DNA of 64,000 nucleotides from Hondaea fermentalgiana (GCA_014084085.1 NPFB01000081.1:8490-72489), one strand, 5' to 3'. Counted from the first letter of the stretch, positions 10,934 through 21,636 are shown. Notes: generated by a model not told the origin, from the sequence alone. Translations and numbers: made by a program.

Positions 10934-11977
10934 TCAGCCAAGGGCAACATCAAGAGTCATCATCACGAGGAAGCCAACCATGGCGCCCCACGTGGCCATC
11001 TTGCTATTTCCTCGAGTTTGCGCTTCGGGCACAATAGAGTCCACCACGACGTAGACCATGGCCCCAGCTGCAAAGGCGAGTGCATAAGGGAGCGCAGGTT
11101 GTGCATATTGCACACCAGCGGCGCCAAGAAATCCACCAATGGGTTCCACCATGCCGCTCAATTGACCGTAGAAAAAGCACCACCACTTGGAGTAGCCAAG
11201 TCTACGCATGGGTAGCGAGACAGCGAGACCTTCAGGGAAATTTTGAATTCCAATACCGAGCGTAAGCACTTCGGCGGCCTCAAGCGTCGCAGATTTGGTG
11301 ACTCCAACCCCTCCAAAGCCCACGCCGACGGCAAGTCCCTCTGGAAAATTGTGAATGGTAACCGCAATGACAAGAAGAAGCAAACGGCGCCATGACTTGG
11401 ACTTTTGCTGAGCCAAAAGGCGTACTTCATGCTCGAGATTGTTGGCTGAAAGGTTTTCTTCGGGCTCGACCGAGGACGACGCCTTGATATTATCCTTTTT
11501 ACGATGGCGGACATTGGTCGCACTAGCTGACGTTTCCGTGTTTGCGTTGCTGGATGTTGCGGGCTCGTACCCAATGGCGTCGTCCGTCTTTTTGGCCTGC
11601 AATACTGCTGCTTCGCGCAGGTAGGCCTCTGGGTCATCGGCGGATTCGGGCAGGACAAAGTCAGCTAAAAAGACGAAAAAGGCACCTGCGAGAAATCCAA
11701 TGGCTGCTGGCAAAAAGCTCAAATCACCATAGCCAGCTTCCTCGGCCATTTCGATAGACGGTGCAAGAAGGGACCAGTAGCTCGCCGCAAGCATGACGCC
11801 GCCAGCGAACCCAAGACTCGCATCGAGGAATTTTCCTTCTGTTGCTTCTGCAAGGCCTTCTGGCACGAGCATGACGATGGCTGCCCCGAGTGCTGTCACG
11901 AACCACGTAAAGCACGTCCCGTACACCCCCTGCCACACGGCGCCATAGTCTTCGAACCCTGGCGGGAGGATGATCAT
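10934..11977 (-). CDS. ZIP family metal transporter, ZIP11 (SLC39A11) type
   Basis: This codes for 347 aa from the ATG at 11977 (context GCCGCCATGA); the frame extends upstream only through a GTG. The protein has about seven to eight hydrophobic helices and the two ZIP metal-site helices: HNFPEGLAVGVGFGGVG and QNFPEGLAVSLPMRRLG. The second reads QNFPEG rather than HExPHE, and YGQLSGMVEPIGGFLGAAGV plus LPYALAFAAGAMVYVVVDS follow, which together are typical of the ZIP11/GufA branch. A hydrophilic loop (about aa 130-200) with Lys/Ser-rich sequence lies between the N- and C-terminal bundles. ZIP proteins move Zn2+ (or similar divalent metals) into the cytosol, and ZIP11 members often sit in Golgi or nuclear membranes. 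A TATA-like TATAAGTA (12189-12196, minus strand) lies about 215 bp upstream. Confidence 0.92.
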   Translation of the reverse strand: MIILPPGFEDYGAVWQGVYGTCFTWFVTALGAAIVMLVPEGLAEATEGKFLDASLGFAGGVMLAASYWSLLAPSIEMAEEAGYGDLSFLPAAIGFLAGAFFVFLADFVLPESADDPEAYLREAAVLQAKKTDDAIGYEPATSSNANTETSASATNVRHRKKDNIKASSSVEPEENLSANNLEHEVRLLAQQKSKSWRRLLLLVIAVTIHNFPEGLAVGVGFGGVGVTKSATLEAAEVLTLGIGIQNFPEGLAVSLPMRRLGYSKWWCFFYGQLSGMVEPIGGFLGAAGVQYAQPALPYALAFAAGAMVYVVVDSIVPEAQTRGNSKMATWGAMVGFLVMMTLDVALG

Positions 11978-13071
11978 GGCGGCTACTTTGCTTGTCCAAC
12001 CGCGAATGCCGCTAGAAAATGTGGCGCTGACGGTCGCGCACGCGAGAAGCACCCTGTCCGGCGCCCGCTCGCAGACGGCTCTATGTTGTCAACGCGCGTC
12101 GCCGCGCACGTTGTCGCGCGCCACCAAGGATAGATAGCCCAAGCCGTTTTGTTGGGATGATTCAATCGCCGAGTACTCAGCACTCGCCTACTTATAGGCC
12201 TATACCTACGTGCTCGCCGCCCATTATTTTTTTTTCTTTTCTTGGGTTGACTGTAAAGGCAAGGGCTAGAACTCAGCGCGAATGTGAGCATGAAGAGCCA
12301 ACCAATCGATCTGTGAGCCGTGGTCGATGGTGTTGCTTGGGATCTAGTATAGAGTCAGACCGCCACGAATGCCCGCTTTGCAAACGTTAAGCAAGAAAAG
12401 ATGAGAGGCCTACCAACTGAGCCTGAGTTTCACAATAGCACCGATGTCCTCGCTTTTCCGAATGGAAATAGGGCATAGTGTCAAGCTCTGTTGCACAGGC
12501 TGCGCAAAGAGCTTGGAATTAGCCCTTACTTTCAAGCCTTGTGGCCAAAGCATTTATTGCCCACTGGCAGACAGATCCACGAATGTAATGTGGCCTAAAT
12601 CTTCGGACGGGTTGAACTTGGATTCACAAGCCTTCAGGAGCCAATCATGGAAGGGTCGTCGAATCAACGCGTAGCTAGGCAAAATGAGAACATCACCATG
12701 TCAGAATCTAGAAGATTCGCTCAAGGACAATGTTCTACTTTTATAACACTATTTCCCTTTCTTTTCTTCTTTTTTTTAAACTAGGAGGGGGTGCTCGACT
12801 ATCCTCTTGCAATCGGACGAGCTCTCATTTATTAAGACCCTCGCAAGAGGCTCTGCCGACGCAAACGATTCTTATCAAAGAAGAGTGGAATGAAGCGAAA
12901 CGAGATGATGTTCTCTGTGGTGAAAGGCTTTCGTGGGGGGCCGCCTAAAGGAGCCGTTGGGCCACTTTTTAGGTTAAAAATCAAGACAGGCTGGGATAGA
13001 CTCGTCTCAGCATGTCTTGACCGACGGGCCGGCCTTCAGAGCGCGAATCGTCGCTCCGTACCGCATGGGTC
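11978..13071. other. Divergent intergenic region
   Basis: This lies between the diverging ZIP11-type gene (-) and the tri-longin gene (+), so both promoters should be inside it. Apart from the TATA/palindrome near 12190, I see AT-rich tracts around 12730-12785 and no coding frame with a domain. Confidence 0.5.
12189..12202 (-). promoter_or_regulatory. TATA-like box overlapping a TAGGCCTA palindrome
   Basis: The minus strand reads TATAGGCCTATAAGTAGG across this site: a TATAAGTA element fused to the 8-bp palindrome TAGGCCTA (12195-12202). It lies about 215 bp upstream of the ZIP11-type start on the same strand. The spacing fits a core promoter with a long 5' leader; function is inferred. Confidence 0.35.
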
Positions 13072-14602
13072 ATGGCAGGGCCAAATGACGGCGCGCAGCG
13101 CCAGTATCGCACATTCACGGTGATCTCAGCCTCTGGAGCGTGCTTGTAAGTGAAGGAGCTACGTTTGGCTCGGCCAAGGTCTGACGCTTTCTCTGTGCGT
13201 ACACAGGTACCATGACGTTGTTGGGACAAAGGGCTGCGTGGATGAAGGTGTCCTTGCAGCTTTTAAAAATGCAGTAGACTCCTTTGCAGATCGCGTAAAG
13301 AGGGTGGTTGAGCAGCGCCTTGAACACAACACACAAACAGCACGCCAAGATTTGAGCGGTCCGCATCAATGGCAGCTGCAGCAGCAGCAACAACAACAGC
13401 GCTTACATGATGCTGGTGCAAAGGGGCAGATTGAAGGCACCGTTGGAGGCCGCAAACGAGCCCGAAATGCCCAAAGTATTCTCGACAGACAGCAGTCCCG
13501 CGGAACCTTTTCATTTGGAGAGGATCGCTTTGTTTTTCAGCCGATCGAAGCCTTTGTCTTTGTAATCAACGCACCGCACTCAAGTGGAGAAACTGCGATT
13601 CTTCGTCAACTCGAGGATCTTGTCGAAATATTCGTACTTCTCTTTGGGCCTCCTGAGAAGTGGAAACCCGCAAGCCTCCGACTTGGGGGCATCAAGAGCA
13701 TGATCGACAAGATTCTTCTCAGCGGCGTCAGCACTCAAAGCAGCAGTAGCAGCAGCAGTAGCAGCACTAGCAATGGCGGCAACAGCGGCGAAGACGTAAA
13801 GGATGGCGAAAACACAGGCAGTACAATGGACCTTCGCAAGCACGATGCTGCGTTTCGCGAAAGGACTCGTTCCCTTCTTGGCGGAGTCCCATTCGTATCG
13901 ATGAGCAGCCAAACCCATGAACACGTAGATCAGCTCCTTGCTCTACTCGAGAATGACAATTCAACACTTGGGAGCGTTCTGCTCGTAGAAGGCAGTGTTC
14001 TTCATTCTCGCTTGGACCTCGAAGAAACCTCGCAACTCTGGAACCTGCTCCAACTACAGCCGCTTGTATACCAGCGTACCCGTGTTACGCCCGTGTATTC
14101 CGAGAACCAATGGAAAAATCTCGTCGTTTACCGAATGCGCTGGCATACGCTTTGCGTATTGCAGACCATCGAATGCTCTCTTGTGGACACACTGCCCAAA
14201 TTGGAGAGATTTGATCATAGACTCAGCGAGCGCATGAATCAGCTGCAAATCCCTATTGCAGCTACGGTGCCGCAGCTCGACGAGCTGTCGAGCATGCAGA
14301 CCCTCGCACTTGCATTTCACAGTGTTGAGGAAGGACGTACGCTCGTGCCGAGTCTGCGCGACGACGCGACGACGCTGCAATATGGCCGTGCCTTCGAATG
14401 GTTCATGCAGCGAGCGCGAGACCAGATGCAATTGCTGGCCGTGTCTCAGGTACAGCTTTGCAAAGCAGGGTATCGATTCTTTGCATCGGAAGAGAATGGC
14501 TATGAGGTCTACTTGCTTTGCGGCAGTGAGTGCACGGCGGCAGATATTGAGGATGAAGCGGACCACGTTGTGACGCAAATTCGAATGACTCAAAGTGTCT
14601 AA
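13072..14602 (+). CDS. Two-exon tri-longin-type protein, candidate Fuzzy/MON1/HPS1 class
   Basis: Exon 1 is 13072-13145 and exon 2 is 13207-14602, joined across a 61-bp intron with GTAAGT donor and ACACAG acceptor (phase 2). The spliced product is 489 aa. Without the splice the frame has no ATG start, and the first exon supplies a longin-type N-terminus (FTVISASGACLYHDVV). Three alpha/beta segments follow: longin 1 (about aa 15-190, ending FVFVINAPHSSGE and FVLLFGPPEKW), longin 2 (about aa 240-350, TLGSVLLVEGSVLHS, LVVYRMRWHTLCVL) and longin 3 (about aa 375-485, YEVYLLCGSECTAADIEDEA). Gln-rich and Ser-rich low-complexity loops (about 85-95 and 200-215) interrupt longin 1 and the linker. This layout is that of the MON1/CCZ1, HPS1/HPS4 and Fuzzy/Inturned Rab-GEF superfamily. 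Fuzzy, which acts in ciliogenesis, is my best guess, but the subfamily is uncertain. Confidence 0.6.
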
Positions 14603-14936
14603 AAGGAGTTATCAAACTTTTTAAAAGTATATTTTGGTTTACAGTAGGCATTTTGCACGGCCGAATTCGGAGCTGAAGAGGGCTTGATAAGATAGGATGA
14701 CCTCGATGCCCTAACTTTGAGCAAAGGATTGATTTTCTTTCTTTTTTCAATAGGACGAGCGTCTCGGATAGTAAGGTGAGAGGTAATCGGCCCGCGCCAT
14801 GCATTTGCCTGCGTAATACTATGCGTTTGCCAAAGTGATTACATTAACATGTGTACGAACCAAACACCCCGGAGAGAGCAACAAGATTTCTTGATTCGAG
14901 ATCATAATGCACATGATCAATTTCGAGCTGACGGTA
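14603..14936. other. Convergent 3' intergenic spacer
   Basis: Both flanking genes end here (tri-longin on plus, BTB on minus). No coding potential is seen. An AT-rich stretch just after the plus-strand stop (14603-14645) probably holds its polyadenylation signals. Confidence 0.5.
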
Positions 14937-15677
14937 CTACAAAAACACTGCACCTTGGCTTGACCCTCGCTTCGAGGTGAACCCAAAGGGATCAGGCAAC
15001 TCAGGTGCAACGAGTGAGCTTTCCCGTCTCGAGTTCTTAACCCGAACGTCACTGGCCCGCGCTGTGTGTTCCAAGGGAGCGGACGAGGTCCTCGATGATT
15101 TACCAAATACGTCTTCTGTCTTGCGCTGCATATCGGCAAGCACAGTCTGAATATTGCGCTGCATGGAACCAAGACAGTAGAAGCCAGCCTCGTGATGCAA
15201 CTCGCGCAGACGCAGCTCATCCTCTGGGAGGGTGCCACTCTGCAAGTAAGCGAGCACATGACGAAAGAGAAACCAGTCCCTATCGAAAAAGAAGCAACCA
15301 TCGTCTTCGGGACGAAGAATGGAATCCTCTGGTGGCAAGCAGGTCGCAGCAAGGAGCGAGAAGCGGTCCTTGAGCAAAAGTCGCGCCGTAATTTCGAAGA
15401 TTTGGCCGCCAATGTTGACACGCACGATGCGGTCCTTGACCTTGGGCGCATCAATTCCAGTAGGAAACCATTCCTGGGACACGAGTTTTTCGAATCGCTG
15501 GCGCTCTTTGTCGAGACGCTCGCGTTCCTCCTCGAGGTCCTTCCACTCGTGTTTAAGCAAGGCGCGGTGGCGCTCGAGCTGGTCAACCTCGTCCTGCAGA
15601 CTTGCCCAGGCCTGGCCCAAGGCCCGGGACTCGGCGCGGAGGTCGCGAACCAGCGCGGACGACCTTGAGTGCGACAT
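14937..15677 (-). CDS. BTB/POZ (KCTD/T1-type) protein with N-terminal coiled coil
   Basis: This codes for 246 aa from an ATG. Residues about 10-70 form a strongly charged heptad-like coiled coil (DEVDQLERHRALLKHEWKDL, then EERERLDKERQRFEKL). Residues about 84-180 are a T1/KCTD BTB domain: RIVRVNIGGQIFEITARLLL, the GCFFFDRDWFLFRHVLAYLQ core and LPEDELRLRELHHEAGFY. The C-terminus is short, basic and Ser-rich. KCTD-type BTB domains tetramerise or pentamerise and often serve as Cullin-3 substrate adaptors; those fused to six TM helices are K+ channels, but no membrane segment is present here. The coiled coil before the BTB probably adds an oligomerisation surface. A TTGTC pentanucleotide array lies 144 bp upstream of the start. 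Confidence 0.85.
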   Translation of the reverse strand: MSHSRSSALVRDLRAESRALGQAWASLQDEVDQLERHRALLKHEWKDLEEERERLDKERQRFEKLVSQEWFPTGIDAPKVKDRIVRVNIGGQIFEITARLLLKDRFSLLAATCLPPEDSILRPEDDGCFFFDRDWFLFRHVLAYLQSGTLPEDELRLRELHHEAGFYCLGSMQRNIQTVLADMQRKTEDVFGKSSRTSSAPLEHTARASDVRVKNSRRESSLVAPELPDPFGFTSKRGSSQGAVFL

Positions 15678-16107
15678 GTTTGACGATCTCTCGGGCCCGC
15701 CGCGAGCCGAGACAGCGCTTGTTGGCGCCGGTGTCTTGCGTCGGCCAGCTAGGCCAGCCCAGGCCCGGTAGCACCGTGACTGGCAGGCTCGGGCCGCTGG
15801 ATGCTCTCGAAACGGTTTTCTTGTCTTGTCTTGTCTTGTCTTGTCTTGTCACGGTCTTCTTGACAACTTTTCCCTTTTTTACCGATCGTTTTTTACTTTT
15901 ATTTATTGCCTTTTTACCGCAGCAGACGTTGCGGTAGCCGCTGCCGACATCGCGACTCGAAGAACAAGGACGAATGCGTCGGCGTCGATAATACGTTCAA
16001 CCACTCCGTCTTCGGCCTTGCTTTAGAAAAAAAGAAGATGAGAAACAGTCAAATGAGAGACAGAATGATGTGATGCTAATTATACATACATGGATTATTG
16101 AGATAAT
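15678..16107. other. Spacer and promoter of the BTB gene
   Basis: This holds the (TTGTC)n array and AT-rich DNA, lying upstream of the BTB start and downstream of the MYB stop, both on the minus strand. No coding frame with a domain is seen. Confidence 0.5.
15821..15850. repeat. Pentanucleotide array (TTGTC)6
   Basis: Six uninterrupted TTGTC units lie 144 bp upstream of the minus-strand BTB start codon. This is one of several 5-bp arrays near start codons in this window. Confidence 0.9.
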
Positions 16108-18136
16108 TTACGGATAGCTGGATGGCAGACCCTCGACATTGTCGACAAGGACATCCTCCAAATTAGCCTGAAAGTCATTATATTGAGCGGGATCAACCTC
16201 CGGATGCGACTTGGCGTTGAGAAGCATGTCCGAGATGGTATGAGCAAACTCGTTGTCATTGAGAAAATCGCCGGACTCCGTATCGGCCCCTGGAAACGGC
16301 TCGCCTTCATCATGTGACAGCTCGGACTTGATGGACACGTCCCGTCCATCCGTTCCGTACTGAAAGGAGTTTGCGCGCTCGGCACCTCGCCCACCTGCAT
16401 AAGCATTGTTATTTTCTGTCTGCTGATGCGAGTAAGGGGACCCATGCCGCAACCTCGAAACCTCGTGCGCTTCCTGGAGAAGGTTGCGCTTAACGCCGTA
16501 CTCTTGATTGGACGGAATATTGCCCGAAGTATTGTACGAGGACTTGGCAACGTCGTCATGCCTTTTATCCTCGGCAAGACGGCGATTGGCAGATTCGAGC
16601 AGCAACGAACGACGTCGGTTGCGCTCACGTCGGGCATGCTCCTGCGCAGCATTTGCCCTTGAAATATGTTGACCTGGTATGGGAAGATGCACGCGCATCG
16701 AAGAGGGTACGGCGATAAAGCCAGGGATGATGCATGGCCCCCTCGCCAAACGCTTGCGCTTGGTTTGGTGAAGCGTCTCCCGCACGCGATCCCCATCCGG
16801 CGTGTGACTGTTAATCATGGATTCGATGAGGAAGCGTTTTTTGGTCTTGCTTGCTCCGGGAAGACCAAAGGCACTGTCGTCGGTGCCGTTTGCAATTTCG
16901 TGTTGGAGTTGGCGACGACTCATGTTGCGTACATCATACGCCAGGGCCTGTTCAGGCGCACCGGCTTCCACAGACCGCTGCGTGTTGCCGCTAATGAGAG
17001 CACGATAGCGCATCTTGACGCCATGCAGGGTTCTCTTGGGTAGCGACTTTTGGATCACAACCCAGCGGGGACCGTGCTGGCCGTATAGCTGCAGGAGAAG
17101 CGCGTCCTCCTGGCTGGACCATTGCCGTTTGTATGCGCGCATGATGGACTTGTGGCGCGTTTTGACGCCATTCTCGGTGCGACCCTGCAAATGCGAAGCA
17201 ATGGTGGACCACTTGTTTCCCATTTCTTCGTGAAGTTTGAGCAGGAGGAGATCTTCTCGAACCGTCCATTTGCTCTGCGTAATGTTCGGGTCCACCGAGT
17301 TGCGCCAGCGCTCACGGCATTGCTTGGCCGTACGTTCAGACATGCGCTCCGCAATATGAGCCCAAAACTTTGCTTTGTTGAGGGCGTCGACATCATTTTT
17401 GAACTGCGGCGCCTGCTGTTCCGATACAACAAGGGAGTAGAGCTCATTGTCTTCACTCTTGAGCCAGGCCGCGTAGGCTGATCTCATCGACTCTTGGTTA
17501 CCCTTTTTCGCGCTAGAAGGGCTACCGACCATTGCTTCTCCATCATTCATGTCGTCCACATTCTTATGCATGGGAGATTGTCTTCCGTTGGTGCTCGCCG
17601 AAGCGGGCCTCGAAGTGGAGTAGTCCATGGACTTTGTTGTGTTGACCTTCGACGACGATGTGATGGGAGCGGTGCCTTGCAGATTTGCGCCATTCGGGGA
17701 CGTTTTCGCGTTATTTCTCGAACCGCTTGGTTTTCCGTCCTTTTCGTTCGCGTTGTGAAACCCTCCGGAAGGTGCGTGAGCGGGGAAGGACAGGTCGTCG
17801 CTGCCGTTGTGCATCGATGTTTGCGAGAAAGGTCTGGGATACGGGACACCCCCGTACGGCGGCACAACGGGAAGATTTTGGGCTCTGAGCTGTGCCTGAG
17901 CCTGGGCCTTAGCTTGCGCTTGCGCAGCAGCTGCTGCTCTCTGGTCCAATTGAGGCATTGATGCATTTCGATATGGGGGGAATGCTGAGGACTGCGGCAG
18001 CACCGCGCCAGGGTAGACCCCTTGTATCATGGGAGGGGACCCAAGGTTGTTGTACATTTGGTTGTGCGCGAACTGTTCTGGGTTCGACCGCATGAAGGCA
18101 TACCCGTGTTGTTGCTGTGTTTGTTGTTGCTGTCGT

Positions 18137-18172
<36 letters not shown>

Positions 18173-18393
18173 GGCGGCAGCGGCGGTGGCGGCGGCAGCG
18201 CAGCGTTTGCACGCTGGCCAGCTTGTTCTGCTGCCGGCGCCGCCGCTGCGGTTACTGCGTCCTTGGAGAAATTATCTTCAAAGCTCCCGTCCAGCGCAGC
18301 GTCGTCGAAGGCAAGCAGATTGCTCAGACTCGCGAGCGAGTCCCTTCTCCTCTTGGCTTCGCTGCTGCGCGCGTTTGACGTCGTGGGCGCCAT
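16108..18393 (-). CDS. MYB-repeat transcription factor with Gln-rich N-terminus
   Basis: This codes for 761 aa from ATGGCGCCC at 18393. An acidic start (LLAFDDAALDGSFEDN, about 26-41) is followed by poly-Pro and a long poly-Gln stretch (about 70-95), then Ala/Gln-rich disorder. Three MYB-like repeats follow at about 306-470. The first has a long insertion and ends AKQCRERWRNSVDPNITQ; the second is KWTVREDLLLLKLHEEMGNK with GRTENGVKTRHKSIMRA; the third is QWSSQEDALLLQLYGQHGPR with HGVKMRYRAL. They align with repeats R2, R3 and R4 of the MYB gene at 35364, so R1 appears absent. Tryptophans are partly replaced, but the recognition-helix pattern persists. The C-terminal 100 residues are acidic, consistent with activation. 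Expected function is sequence-specific DNA binding in the nucleus; the targets are unknown. Confidence 0.88.
18111..18170. repeat. CAG/CTG run encoding poly-Gln in the MYB gene
   Basis: A GTTGCTG/TGCTGT trinucleotide-rich stretch read on the minus strand as mixed CAA/CAG codons. It gives the poly-Gln segment of the MYB protein and is likely to vary in length between strains. Confidence 0.8.
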
Positions 18394-18550
18394 CCTCTGC
18401 GCGCGTCAACAGCCTGGTTTCCTCGCTGCTCCTCCTCGAGCTCCTCCTCCTTGTCGTCGCCGCCGTCGTTGTCGTCCACGTCAGGGTCGCCCTTGTCCTT
18501 CAGAAGCCAGGGTCGACAGGCGTGTGGAGCGCGCTCCGGGTGGCCAAGTC

Positions 18551-18597
18551 GTGCCGTGCCGTGTCGTGTCGTGTCGCGTCGGGTCGGGTCGGGTCGG
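18551..18597. repeat. Pentanucleotide array (GTGCC/GTGTC/GGGTC)n
   Basis: About nine 5-bp units, drifting from GTGCC through GTGTC to GGGTC, lie 158 bp upstream of the minus-strand MYB start. Confidence 0.85.
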
Positions 18598-19278
18598 CCC
18601 AGGCCGGCCGGGTCCAGTCGGGTCTGCGAGACGCCGCGCACGTTGCGCAGCGCGCAGTCTCCAGGCCGGCGAGCGTGCGCGACGGCAAGCCTTGCGAGGC
18701 TCCGGGGCGTCTCCCTGCCTGCTCGGACGCGAGGCGCCGCCGCGTCGACCGGGTCACTTTCGCCGCGCTCGCTCTCGCGCCTGCGCGCGCGCGCGGAGGA
18801 GAGGCCGGGAGAGGGGCCGGGGAGAGAGCGCGCGCTCGCGCCGGCAGCGGCAGGCGGCAGCGCGGCGGGTCCGCGAAGGCGGCGCGAGGACCGGCTGCGT
18901 CCCCGCGGCCGGCGTCCAAGATGTCTTGGCGCCTGCCTACAACTTGTTCGATTCTGCGGGCGAGAGAAGGGCGGGCAGGGCAGCAGCAGAGTTCGCGGGG
19001 CCGGCGGGGAGGCGACGACGAGCTCGCGCGCAGCTGGCTGCGGACGGAGCGAGCGGGCCTTTGCTCGCAGCGCGAGGCTTTGCTGGCTTGCTTGCTTGCG
19101 TGCTCGCTCGCTCGCTTACTTGCTTGCTTACGCGGACACCGCGGCTGGCGACGCAAAGTGATGCCGGGACCTGGCGACAGACAGACAGAGGCAACAGACA
19201 GACAGCCAGCCCTCGGTCCCGGAGGCGCGGCGCTGCGCGAGGGGAGAACGGGGAGGCAAGCAAGAGCGTCTGCGCCAA

Positions 19279-19279
19279 G

Positions 19280-19336
<57 letters not shown>
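19279..19336. repeat. CAG trinucleotide run
   Basis: A nearly perfect CAG/CAA run of about 19 units in noncoding DNA between two diverging genes. It is open in several frames, but no surrounding coding sequence supports translation. Confidence 0.85.
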
Positions 19337-19337
<1 letters not shown>

Positions 19338-19971
19338 GAGAAGTAGTTGATCGATCGATTCTTCAAAGTTTGAATTTGAACTCGACCCCGAAACCCTCGC
19401 TCTCTCCGCGCTGATCAGTGGCCGCTGCAGCTGCTGCTGCTGCTCCCGGACAGGGAAGGCTGTGCCGACGCAGGCTTGTTCTCCCTCCCCTCCACGCGGC
19501 AAAGATAGTCGCCCTCTTGCTGCCAGTCTCGCGCAGCGCGGTGTATACTAACGCAGCGCACTCCCGACTTCTCTGGCCACAGAGCCTGCCGCGAAACCGA
19601 GGCTGGCTCACCCACGCGGCGTGCCGAAGCTGCTCTCGTTCCCGCGCGGGCTCCTCCGTTCTCTCGCCGGCAAGAAGCGCCCTGCAGAAAAGCCGCCGCC
19701 GGAAGGCCAGCGTCGACCGCGCGCTCGCAGTCGCTGTCGCGCGCGGTCCCGCCGCCGCGCGTCTTCAACCAGGCGCCGTCTCGCTTCCCTTATTTCGTTT
19801 TGTTTTCTTGTTGCCTCGTCTCGTTCCTCGTCTCGCTCTGGCCGCTGCGGGCCACAGCCCCCTTATACTGGTGCAATCTGCGGGCCGATGTGGTCGCGCG
19901 CCCTGCTATTTTGCTCGCCTTACCCCCACCCTTTAGCATCCACAGTGTTGCCTTTCACATACCACAGCTCA

Positions 19972-19979
19972 TATAAAAG
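19972..19979 (+). promoter_or_regulatory. TATA box upstream of the EEP hydrolase gene
   Basis: TATAAAAG lies 244 bp upstream of the ATG at 20216. A start site near 20000 would give a leader of about 215 bases that includes the TTTC run. Confidence 0.5.
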
Positions 19980-20215
19980 AATGCCTAGGATCCCACGCAG
20001 CTAGCTTGTTGGCGCCAGTGGAACACTGAGAATACTGCCAGGAACTTGGCGACACTCTGTCTCCTCTACGAGAAAGATATTTGACCAGGAAAACCCCGCA
20101 GCATAAGTGTATGAGTGACGCGCAAGACCCAGGAGACTCCCTGTAACTGACCCTTGCAAGGGTCGAAGAGGAGCTGGCACGTGCACGCGTATCTTTCTTT
20201 CTTTCTTTCTTTCCC

Positions 20216-21283
20216 ATGAGCTTGGCAGCGGCAGGAGAAGTACTTCTACGAAAACGGCAATACAAGAGCACAGGGCTCGTCGAGGAGTCCTCTGCCGCGG
20301 AGAGCATGGACCGCGACGATCGAGGACACCGCGACCGGCTGCGACGAGGACTCGTGGTCCTCACGTTCAATGTGTGGTTCGAGAACTCGCGCCGCGGCGT
20401 GGACAAGAACCAAAGCAAAGAACACGGCTTTGGCAGCTGGCCAGAGCGCTGCGCGGCGTTGCAAAAGTGGCTGCACGTCCTGCAGCCAGATGTTATATGT
20501 CTCCAAGAGGTGCTTCAAGGCGGAGGACATGACATGCTTGCAGATCTTTTTGGTCCCCAAGACGCGAGTGCGACAGACTCGACCGAGTATCCGTACCGGT
20601 TCTACGCACGCGCCTCGCAATGGTGGATCGACGACAAGGTAAATTTTGGAAATGCCATTGTATCTCGCTTCCCACTCGCGCGGACACGCGCGCTGCAGCT
20701 GCCTGTGCAGCTTACGCCAGGAGTCAAATTTTACGAAACGCGCGGAGCGGCTCTTGCTGAGATATCTTCTCCATTCGGAGCAGTCTTTGTGGCATCGTTA
20801 CACCTCAATCATCAGCTGCATCAACCTGCGATCCGTCTTTTGCAGACGCGCGCAGTGACCTCGTCGATGCAGGATTTTGTCAACGAGGGAGTGAACAAGA
20901 ACGTTTTGACGCAGCTGCTTTGTGGTGACTTCAATGCCAAACCAGATGAAGCTTGCATACGATTTTTGCGTGGTTCACATCCCGTTACAGAGCCTGGCGC
21001 TGAGGATGTCTTTTTTCAGGATGCTTGGTCCTTTTGTAACGGCGAAGAAGGTGGCTTCACATGGTCCCGTAAGAATCCTGGGGCAAACGTTGACCTTGAG
21101 GAAGACAAGCGTCTTGACTACATTTTCGCAAGTCTTCCGCATCGTGACGGTCGTGGCCTTGTCGAGGATTGCCGCGTCGTCTGCGATCATCCCTTTGCCG
21201 GCGACTTTCCGTCGGATCACTTTGGCGTGCTGACAGAGATTCGCGCTCATCCTTCGCTCGACACCCCGCGCGCAAAATACTAA
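20216..21283 (+). CDS. Endonuclease/exonuclease/phosphatase (EEP) family hydrolase
   Basis: This codes for 355 aa from an ATG at 20216. The DNase-I-like fold is complete, with its metal and catalytic motifs: LTFNVWF (about 45), DVICLQEV (Mg-binding Glu, about 98), HLNHQLHQ, LLCGDFNAKPDEACI (Asp/Asn pair, about 240), KRLDYIFASL and the terminal FPSDHFGVL (catalytic His). EEP members cleave phosphodiester bonds in nucleic acids (AP endonuclease, TDP2), inositol phosphates or sphingomyelin. The FPSDH ending and short loops recall TDP2 and neutral sphingomyelinases, but no membrane helix or ubiquitin-binding domain is seen, so the substrate cannot be named. The N-terminal 35 residues are basic and poorly conserved in appearance. 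The next gene downstream is a second EEP-fold enzyme, an AP endonuclease. Confidence 0.85.
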   Translation: MSLAAAGEVLLRKRQYKSTGLVEESSAAESMDRDDRGHRDRLRRGLVVLTFNVWFENSRRGVDKNQSKEHGFGSWPERCAALQKWLHVLQPDVICLQEVLQGGGHDMLADLFGPQDASATDSTEYPYRFYARASQWWIDDKVNFGNAIVSRFPLARTRALQLPVQLTPGVKFYETRGAALAEISSPFGAVFVASLHLNHQLHQPAIRLLQTRAVTSSMQDFVNEGVNKNVLTQLLCGDFNAKPDEACIRFLRGSHPVTEPGAEDVFFQDAWSFCNGEEGGFTWSRKNPGANVDLEEDKRLDYIFASLPHRDGRGLVEDCRVVCDHPFAGDFPSDHFGVLTEIRAHPSLDTPRAKY

Positions 21284-21636
21284 TGGCCTGGTCTGCCGCA
21301 ATTGGGAAATGTTGTTGTTTGTGGCTGACTGAATAGTGCTTTGACAGCCAGCTTGAATTTTTATCTAAAGGTGGTGTCCTGCGTTCCAGCTTGTATTTTT
21401 AAACGCCAATCCAAATGCCTCAAGAAGTGAATGACCCAAATGCCTCAAGAAGAGAATGACTCTGGCCTTTGGCCTTGACGACATTAGTTGCCTGGGTTCT
21501 TTGTTTTCTGTTTCTGGGAGACAAGCAAATCATTGCTTCATTTCGATAAACCAGGAAAACACAAGCTTTGTCTCGTTGGATCAGCCCAAGGCCATTCCTT
21601 CATCTGTTTTTCTGTCTGACAAAAATAAAAATAAAA
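21284..21636. other. Short spacer between two plus-strand EEP-fold genes
   Basis: A 353-bp spacer that contains the near-duplicated phrase AATGCCTCAAGAAG(T/A)GAATGA around 21413-21459. It has no coding content; the frame of the downstream gene extends into it only from a TTG. Confidence 0.5.

Larger units (their letters stand above)
18394..20215. other. 1.8-kb divergent intergenic region
   Basis: This lies between the diverging MYB gene (-) and EEP hydrolase gene (+). It contains a pentanucleotide-type array at 18551-18597 (GTGTC/GGGTC units), a long CAG run at 19279-19336, a TTTC run near 20190-20213, and a TATA box at 19972 that serves the plus-strand gene. The long frames here are Arg/Ala/Ser-rich artefacts of GC-rich DNA. 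Confidence 0.5.

Noticed and set aside
18029..19414. Long plus-strand frames over the MYB N-terminus and its upstream DNA
   Set aside because: They arise from the antisense of the poly-Gln run (poly-Cys/Ala) and GC-rich low-complexity DNA.
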